A stretch of DNA of 64,000 nucleotides. It comes from JAMQPK01 sp963761975. Its GTDB lineage: Bacteria; Acidobacteriota; Vicinamibacteria; Vicinamibacterales; JAMQPK01. The notes beneath the pieces were generated by a model. That model saw only the letters and a program-made list of their open reading frames with translations, was not told the DNA's origin and did not search any database. Positions 59,168 through 64,000 of the stretch are shown piece after piece. The translations under genes and the position numbers were made by a program. Numbering within the stretch: the stretch's first letter is position 1; every line of letters begins with the position of its first letter. The stretch spans positions 1,984,001 through 2,048,000 of the forward strand of contig CAVXIR010000002.1 of assembly GCA_963761975.1 (NCBI GenBank), written 5' to 3'.

Positions 59168-59231
59168 GGGCAGATGGCATATGGCAGAGGGCAGATGACG
59201 AACTCTGCCATCAGCCATCATCCATCTGCCT
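59168..59231. repeat. 7-bp word island forming a hairpin (TGGCAGA family), sister of 41020
   Basis: GGGCAGA, TGGCATA, TGGCAGA and GGGCAGA face TCTGCCA, TCAGCCA, TCATCCA and TCTGCCT across a short centre. Like its sister at 41020 it lies between convergent gene ends and starts after GTCAGGGCAG. Part of it is read as the C-terminal codons of the DUF4019 remnant. Confidence 0.8.
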
Positions 59232-59476
59232 TGACGTGAGTCGAGCTAGCCCATTTCACGTAGTAGCCGGCGACGCGCCATGTGCCGTCAGTGTCTTTCA
59301 TGGCGGTCACGCGCTCGCTGCCGTCTTCCAACTTTCTCCATAGGCTCCCGTGTCGACGAGCCCCAGCCAGGTTTCTGCAGACTTCGTGCCGCGTTCGTGT
59401 CGGCATCCTGCGCACGAATCGCGTCAGCGCCAAATAACAACGCCAACGCCATCAACAACGAGGTGGTCGATCGCAT
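59218..59476 (-). pseudogene. Decayed DUF4019-type exported protein gene
   Basis: Pieces of one short protein lie in three frames. Frame A gives a signal peptide (MRSTTSLLMALALLFGADAI) to ADTNAAR. A second frame continues KSAETWLGLVDTGAYGESWK, the core DUF4019 motif. A third gives RVTAMKDTDGTWRVAGYYVK, the family's C-terminal motif. The middle 60 or so residues expected in DUF4019 are missing, and the original stop after YYVK is gone, so the frame runs into the word island. At least two frameshifts and one deletion therefore separate it from a working gene. The assignment comes from motif order, not from a search. Confidence 0.7.
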
Positions 59477-59529
59477 CACGGCATCTCCTCTCGTCGCACC
59501 AGCCGAACCGCACCCTGAACCCTTCCCCG

Positions 59530-61455
59530 TCAGCCCACGTGAATCCTTGGCCGCAACTCCGGGTCCGGTTCGGCCTGCCTGAGCACTTCGCGCGTCACGG
59601 GCGCCGTGTCCCCTTCGCCGAACGCGAGAAACTTCAGCAGGTAGGCGATGGGGTTGCCTTCGGTCCAGCCGAAGTACGCGTGCGGAATGCGGCGCGTCTG
59701 GTCGCGAATGAACAGTAAGAGTGCGGCGATCGCATTGGGAATCGCCGGGCTCGAGCACCGCAGCACGTGATGACCGCCCACGTTCGCCCCTTCGACGAAC
59801 AGCACTTCGCTGAAGAGCGACGCATCTGAAGGCTTCACTTCGAGGAATAGCACGCGCGTGCCTGGGGGGAGGTGGTGCGACTCCTGTGCCTCGCGAAGTT
59901 TGCGCGCGTACTCCTGTGGAAGTCCAGTATCGGGCCGGTTCGCAATCAACCGCACCGGGGCCTGACCCGCCTCGCGAAGAAACGTCTCCGCGACAGGATC
60001 GGCCTTGACGCCCTGGACGCGCAGCTCCGTCGATCGCAACACTCGAGAAATGAGCGACGTGACGATAATCGTGACGATAAACCATGTGGCGATCTTGACG
60101 CCGTCTGGCCGCTCGACGACGTTCCGTACGGTTGTGTAAACGAAGATAAGTGTGATGGCCGCGTACGCCATCCAGACCCGCTGCCGGGTGCGAGCGAGCC
60201 CAAGTGTGACGGCAAGGGCCGCCGAAGTCATCAGGACAAGAACGCCGGTGGCGTAGGCGCCGCTCTGTGCCACGACGTCGGCGTTGAAGATGATCGTGAT
60301 GAGGAATGTGATCGCAATGAACAGCGTCACCAGCGGCCGCGTGGCGCGCGTCCACTCCGGCGCCATCCCGTAGCGCGGCAGATAGCGCGGCACCAGGTTC
60401 AGCAACCCGGCCATGGCCGAGGCGCCGGCAAACCACAGGATGGCGATCGTGCTGATGTCGTAGAAGGTCCCGAACACATCGCCGAGATAGTGGTGGGCGA
60501 GATAGGCAAGCGCGCGGCCGGAAGCTTCGCCGCCCTCCGCAAATGTCTCGGTGGGAATCAGCAGCGTGGTCACGGTCGAGCTGCTGATGAGCAAGACGCT
60601 CATGATGAGCGCGGCGGTTCTCAGGAGTGTCTTCGTATTGGCGATGCGGCCGGCAGGCGATTCGGGTGAGTCATCCGGATTCCCTTTCACGAGCGGCATA
60701 ACCGCGACGCCTGTCTCGAAACCGGAGAGACCCAGCGCGAGCTTCGGGAAGAGCAGAAGGGCGACCGCCAGCATCATGACTGGATTGCCGTAATCGGTCT
60801 GCAGCGCATGAGTCCAGCGGGGAAGATAATCCGGATGCCGAATCACCTCCGCCAGGCCCACCGCAATGACGATGACGTTGAGCGTGAGATAGACCGCCAC
60901 GATGCCAACCGCAAGGCCAATGGCTTCGCGGAAGCCTTTCAGAAAAATGGCTCCGAGCCCCGTCAGCAGCAGCATCGTGATCGCGACTGGATGATCGAAG
61001 AACGCGGGTACGAACGGGTTGTGGACGATGTGCTCGGTTGCGTCGGCCGCAGACAAGGTGATCGTAATCACGAAATCGGTGGCCGCAAATCCCAGCAGGA
61101 CCAGTACGAACGCCTTGCCGCGCCATCGGGGCAGCATTTCTTCGAGCATCGAGATGCTGCCCTGACCGTTCGGGCTTGCCGCGGCAACCCTGTTGTAGAC
61201 GGGCAATGCGCCGACGAGCGTGAGCATGACGAGAATCAGCGTCGCGACGGGCGCCAGCGCGCCGGCTGCGAGAAACGCAATGCCGGGCTGGTAGCCGAGC
61301 GTCGAGAAATAGTCGACGCCCGTCAGGCACATGACCTTCCACCAAGGGGCCTGGTGCACTGGTTGTCCATGCGGTCCCTCAGGAAGCTGCCGCATCCCTT
61401 GAAAGAACCAATCCCGAAACCGTTTGCGTTGCTGGTGCGAAAGGGGGTCGATCAA
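59530..61455 (-). CDS. APC-superfamily permease under c-di-AMP riboswitch control
   Basis: About 641 residues from the TTG at 61455 (GAGAGGA upstream; TTGA overlap with the previous stop); ATG 61395 is the alternative. Around twelve membrane spans open with APWWKVMCLTGVDYFSTLGYQ, a helix-1 break typical of APC transporters, and include TDFVITITLSAADATEHI and LLLFPKLALGLSGFETGVAVMP. A soluble C-terminal region of about 190 residues follows (PVRLIANRPDTGLPQEYARK). The group includes amino-acid and KUP/KimA-like potassium carriers. Its place behind a c-di-AMP riboswitch favours potassium or osmolyte transport, because c-di-AMP controls those functions in many bacteria. Confidence 0.88.
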   Translation of the reverse strand: MIDPLSHQQRKRFRDWFFQGMRQLPEGPHGQPVHQAPWWKVMCLTGVDYFSTLGYQPGIAFLAAGALAPVATLILVMLTLVGALPVYNRVAAASPNGQGSISMLEEMLPRWRGKAFVLVLLGFAATDFVITITLSAADATEHIVHNPFVPAFFDHPVAITMLLLTGLGAIFLKGFREAIGLAVGIVAVYLTLNVIVIAVGLAEVIRHPDYLPRWTHALQTDYGNPVMMLAVALLLFPKLALGLSGFETGVAVMPLVKGNPDDSPESPAGRIANTKTLLRTAALIMSVLLISSSTVTTLLIPTETFAEGGEASGRALAYLAHHYLGDVFGTFYDISTIAILWFAGASAMAGLLNLVPRYLPRYGMAPEWTRATRPLVTLFIAITFLITIIFNADVVAQSGAYATGVLVLMTSAALAVTLGLARTRQRVWMAYAAITLIFVYTTVRNVVERPDGVKIATWFIVTIIVTSLISRVLRSTELRVQGVKADPVAETFLREAGQAPVRLIANRPDTGLPQEYARKLREAQESHHLPPGTRVLFLEVKPSDASLFSEVLFVEGANVGGHHVLRCSSPAIPNAIAALLLFIRDQTRRIPHAYFGWTEGNPIAYLLKFLAFGEGDTAPVTREVLRQAEPDPELRPRIHVG

Positions 61456-61634
61456 CTCCGATCCTCTCGCTCGAACTTGTAGGCAAAGGCGAAAGCAGCC
61501 GCTCCCGCAATCACGCAGTCGACCTGCCACGGCAGCCACAGCATGAAATTCCAGAGTGCGATCACGCTCATGACCATGATGACGATGGCCGCCATTCTGA
61601 TGGTGACAATTGACGCACGGATACGTGTGTCCAT
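61452..61634 (-). CDS. Small membrane protein of the permease operon
   Basis: A 60-residue protein from the ATG at 61634, chosen because GAGGT lies 7 bp upstream; a GTG at 61709 would add residues that read as transporter debris. It has a short basic N-terminus, then one or two membrane segments (IRMAAIVIMVMSVIALWNFM and QVDCVIAGAAAFAFAY) and a charged tail (KFEREDRS). The stop overlaps the permease start (TTGA), so the pair is coupled. It may be an accessory subunit of the permease, as small hydrophobic partners are for other K+ carriers. No family could be named. Confidence 0.65.
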   Translation of the reverse strand: MDTRIRASIVTIRMAAIVIMVMSVIALWNFMLWLPWQVDCVIAGAAAFAFAYKFEREDRS

Positions 61635-61638
61635 GACG

Positions 61639-61809
61639 TTACCTCGCAAGGTGGAACGGCACGCTCGTGACGACAGTATTGGGCTGAACAACAGGGCGCT
61701 GATGTTCACGAGTGACGCGGGAGAGGCGTTCGTGATGGGCCAGGTGTGACGGGATCGGCTCGCCGACGACGAATCGCTTGAGCTGGCCGAATAAGCCTTC
61801 CAAAGGCAT
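61639..61809 (-). pseudogene. N-terminal remnant of a KimA-like APC potassium transporter
   Basis: A 56-codon frame with its own GAGG site starts 37 bp after the riboswitch terminator: MPLEGLFGQLKRFVVGEPIP then SHLAHHERLSRVT. This closely follows the start of KimA-type transporters (KRFLIG-P ... EQKL-K-K as I recall it). The next conserved segment, normally A-L-SSDALSSVAY, is found in another frame as ALLFSPILSSRAC. So the gene suffered a frameshift and then lost the rest. The identification is by eye and memory. The fragment may still act as a translated leader between the switch and the intact operon. Confidence 0.6.
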
Positions 61810-61845
61810 GGTCGGGCCTCGGAGAAGGCGCCTTCTGGCTGCCCG

Positions 61846-61873
61846 AAAGAGAAAAGGCCGCGGCAGCGGCCTT
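61846..61873 (-). terminator. Intrinsic terminator of the riboswitch
   Basis: On the minus strand AAGGCCGC-TGCC-GCGGCCTT is followed directly by TTCTCTTT. It lies just 3' of the aptamer and 37 bp before the first frame, the position expected of an expression platform that stops transcription when ligand is bound. Confidence 0.85.
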
Positions 61874-61879
61874 AACCAG

Positions 61880-62020
61880 AAGTGCGCTTCCGTTAAACGC
61901 CGACGGGGTTAGCTGACGGGCTCGGACTCGGAAGTGTCCTATGGCGTTTCCGCCAATACGCCCCTGAGGCATCGTGCGCCTCTCTGGGTCCCCCGCATTC
62001 CGCGTATGGCGCGGAACTTA
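61880..62020 (-). promoter_or_regulatory. c-di-AMP riboswitch (ydaO/yuaA class)
   Basis: The minus strand shows the conserved blocks of this class in order: GCGGGGGACCC, then a stem, AGGGGCGUAUUGGCGG with AACGCCAUAGG, then CCGAGCCCGUCAGCUAACCC, and a 3' strand GGCGUUUAACGG closing the P1 helix with AUACGC. Spacing and the invariant CCCGUCAGCUAACC fit the class. It is followed by an intrinsic terminator and then transporter genes. Members of the class usually turn genes off when c-di-AMP is bound and control potassium/osmolyte transport or wall hydrolases. It lies 38 bp after the stop of the transglycosylase gene on the same strand. Confidence 0.93.
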
Positions 62021-62057
62021 GGCAATACGATTACGCTACGCCTCAGGTGCGAGCGTG

Positions 62058-63692
62058 TCAAGTTAAGTAGGAGTAGATCTTGGATAACACGGCAGTGAGC
62101 GCCAGAAACATGACTGGCATCTGACCGTCGCCGGAATCGTCATCGCCGTCGCCGGTGCCCAGGTTGATAACCGCCGCTGCGATGCGTGGCCGTTCGGGCG
62201 ACGCCGTGCCCGCCATCGCGTCCCGGTAGAACTGCTCGAACTGAGCTGCGTGATCGGGATGCCGAACGATGTGATACGTCGGCTGCCTTTCCTGGGCTTT
62301 GACCCGGCGGCCGCGTTGGGGACGCCGCCCGTCCTCGACATATGTCAGGAGTCCCGCCAGGCGAAGATCGTTCAGGATGAACTTGAAATCGCGGTGATCG
62401 GTCTTCGAGAGATTCTTCGACGAGACGTCGAATGCCCACCCGAGCGTGTGCAGCGGAGCACACTCGTCGTCTTCGTTGTCAGGGTGGAAGCCTCTCGGGC
62501 CGACGCTCGCGCAGCGGGCGGAAGAGGGTGCGAGCATGCGCGCGATCTCGAATCCGGTGAAGCGGTCACCTTGAAGGCGTTTGAGTTGATGGGCAAGAAA
62601 GAGCGCGGAGCCGATCGTCGATCGTTCGGCCGTCATGGCGCCCTCCACGGCGCGCACACCGTACGTCGAGGCGACGTCCGGAAGAATGACAAAACGTTCG
62701 TTCATCTCCTGCTGTAACGCCGCGGGCGTCGCCGGCGCTGCGCCGGTCAGCGGTTCGTTCACGAACGTCCACTGCCAGCTCGGCAGCACCTCCCATCCGA
62801 ACTTACCTTGATACACAGAGGCAAGGCGCGTGTACTCAGCCGGTGACTGGCGATGGATGGCGAGCAATCGCATGGCCTGACGCACGCGGAAGTAGTAGGT
62901 CGGTGAGAAGTCGACCCGATTCAGCTCTTCGATCGCCTGATAGACCTCGGGGCGGTGATAGGGGGTATTTTTCCAGAAGAGCTCGGTATATGACAGCCCA
63001 CTGCCTCGCATCTCGGACGTGACTTCCGAAACCTTGATCCTCCGGCCGAAGTACGCCGACAGCAGGCCCGCCATGCGGCCGGCTCCCATGTGATATTCCG
63101 CAATCGCGAAATCGATTTTCCCGCCAAGCCACGCGCGGCGGTTGCTGATGCGCCGCGCCATCGCCGCGATCGCACGGGAGGGCACGAAGCGCTCGTCGAT
63201 GATCTTGTAGATCGGCTGCTCGGCGGTACGGACGATCTTGCGGCGGTTCTTCCCCGTGCCGACCCATCGAGTCGTCGTGACGGTCTTGGAACCGATGCGA
63301 ACCTTCTTGCCGACCGCGAGGCCCAACTCCCTTGCAGACCCCTTGGTCATCTGCGCGATGCCGGCAGGTCCGGTCGGGCTCTTTGCCTGCGGATCGCCGT
63401 AGCTCTCGATGAAGATCATGCCCGCGAGAATCATCGGGTCGAGGTCGTAGTCGCGCGCGGCTGCCTCGATGTGCGTCCAGATCTCCGGGCTGAAAATACG
63501 GCTGGGCGCCTGCATCGCCTCCGGGAAGCGCAACAGCGCGAAGCTCATGCTGGTTTCGAGGCGGGTCGAACGGGCAGCCACTTGCTCGACCGACAGCTGG
63601 CCCCTGTCGGCGCCAAGACCGTCGAGAGAATCCGCAGAGACAGTAGTCCCCGCGGTGATGCCTATCAGCATCACCCAGACGAGATGCTTCAT
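62058..63692 (-). CDS. Exported lytic transglycosylase (SLT domain) protein
   Basis: A 544-residue protein from the ATG at 63692 (AGGA 10 bp upstream; signal peptide to TVSADS). The Slt-type domain (about 70-260) has ILAGMIFIESYGDPQAKSPT with the catalytic Glu, GPAGIAQMTKGSARELGL and AIAEYHMGAGRMAGL, which together mark muramidase-like lytic transglycosylases. A second region (about 330-470; RCASVGPRGFHPDNEDDECAPLHTLGWAFDV) resembles a wall-binding or peptidase-like module with conserved His residues. It would cut peptidoglycan glycan strands. It is upstream of the c-di-AMP riboswitch on the same strand; both relate to wall and turgor homeostasis. Confidence 0.85.
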   Translation of the reverse strand: MKHLVWVMLIGITAGTTVSADSLDGLGADRGQLSVEQVAARSTRLETSMSFALLRFPEAMQAPSRIFSPEIWTHIEAAARDYDLDPMILAGMIFIESYGDPQAKSPTGPAGIAQMTKGSARELGLAVGKKVRIGSKTVTTTRWVGTGKNRRKIVRTAEQPIYKIIDERFVPSRAIAAMARRISNRRAWLGGKIDFAIAEYHMGAGRMAGLLSAYFGRRIKVSEVTSEMRGSGLSYTELFWKNTPYHRPEVYQAIEELNRVDFSPTYYFRVRQAMRLLAIHRQSPAEYTRLASVYQGKFGWEVLPSWQWTFVNEPLTGAAPATPAALQQEMNERFVILPDVASTYGVRAVEGAMTAERSTIGSALFLAHQLKRLQGDRFTGFEIARMLAPSSARCASVGPRGFHPDNEDDECAPLHTLGWAFDVSSKNLSKTDHRDFKFILNDLRLAGLLTYVEDGRRPQRGRRVKAQERQPTYHIVRHPDHAAQFEQFYRDAMAGTASPERPRIAAAVINLGTGDGDDDSGDGQMPVMFLALTAVLSKIYSYLT

Positions 63693-63922
63693 TTGTGTCG
63701 TCCTGAAGAACCCGCCTCCGCGCGCTCGCGCTACAGCGTGGCAAGCCGGGTGAAATTCCATTGTACGTGTATCGGCACCGGCGTACAACGTCTTTCCCGT
63801 GTCTCAATGTGGTGCAGCGTTGAACGGTGTTTCATGCGCAGGGCAGGTCGGTTTGGTAAGTCCGATTACGAACGTGGTCGCGAGATTGCACCACCTCTGT
63901 GCTGAACCTGAAGGAGGTATAC

Positions 63923-64000
63923 ATGCGTGAAACGATTCGTTACACCGTCGCCGCAGTGATTGCGGTGTTGATGACAGGGGCGGTGCCGGTGCATGCGCAG
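63923..64000 (+). CDS. Exported protein, only signal peptide visible
   Basis: An ATG preceded by AAGGAGG at ideal spacing opens RETIRYTVAAVIAVLMTGAV followed by PVHAQ, a complete signal peptide. The window ends at the expected cleavage site after HAQ, so the mature protein is unknown. About 230 bp separate it from the divergent transglycosylase gene, enough for two promoters. Confidence 0.85.
   Translation, partial: MRETIRYTVAAVIAVLMTGAVPVHAQ

Overview
The window looks like chromosomal DNA of a GC-rich, diderm, heterotrophic bacterium, most likely Acidobacteriota of the Vicinamibacteria type. This is inferred from the gene families, not from a marker gene. The families are Oar-like TonB receptors with a carboxypeptidase-regulatory-like N-terminus, PD40 propellers, a DUF5916 barrel protein, DUF1592/DUF1588 multidomain cytochromes with a DUF1552 partner, DUF4331 and DUF4198. 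Most products carry signal peptides or Tat-like leaders, so the region is largely about the cell envelope and periplasmic catabolism. I saw no rRNA, tRNA or CRISPR array.

Layout. 1-4.5 kb: the end of a PD40 propeller gene, an HNH nuclease gene and a frameshifted IS630-type element with readable inverted ends. 4.5-10.4 kb: a tight minus-strand operon of five exported hydrolases (amidohydrolase/D-aminoacylase, formamidase, PHP, sulfatase, cyclase). 10.5-15.7 kb: a DUF5916 barrel protein with 32 consecutive glycines, an NHL propeller, a periplasmic asparaginase and a glyoxalase-fold protein. 16-20.2 kb: an ECF sigma factor facing an operon of DUF4331, DUF4198 and HupE/UreJ proteins. 20.3-23.9 kb: GMC and Gfo/Idh/MocA oxidoreductases, and a TIM-barrel isomerase. 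24-30.7 kb: TonB receptor, FMN hydroxyacid dehydrogenase, AIM24 protein and a helical exported protein. 30.8-41 kb: exported HpcH/HpaI aldolase, ankyrin protein, DUF1592 cytochrome, DUF1552 protein, a second TonB receptor and an NTF2-like protein. 41-46.3 kb: lipoprotein, NtrB-like kinase, NtrC-like sigma54 activator and OmpA lipoprotein, then a sigma54-type promoter in front of a structured, terminator-ended RNA candidate and a RodZ-like HTH gene. 46.3-57 kb: a rhamnose locus (aldolase-dehydrogenase fusion and rhamnulokinase, divergent from an ABC importer whose second permease is fused to the binding protein) and a debranching-type glycosidase. 57.5-59.5 kb: Amt-GlnK and a DUF4019 pseudogene. 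59.5-62.1 kb: a ydaO-type c-di-AMP riboswitch with terminator, a decayed KimA-like N-terminus, a small membrane protein and an APC permease. 62-64 kb: a lytic transglycosylase and the signal peptide of one more gene.

The most unusual feature runs across the whole window. About a dozen short islands are built of degenerate 7-, 8- or 9-bp words repeated head to tail. Several start or end on a stop codon, several fold into hairpins between convergent genes, and three lie inside genes where they encode linkers or insertions. They resemble the heptanucleotide repeats of cyanobacteria but use several different words in one region.

Other points of interest are the sigma54-driven RNA candidate near an NtrBC-like pair (an arrangement resembling CbrAB-CrcZ), the c-di-AMP riboswitch followed by a transporter remnant, and the permease/binding-protein fusion that keeps an internal ribosome-binding site.
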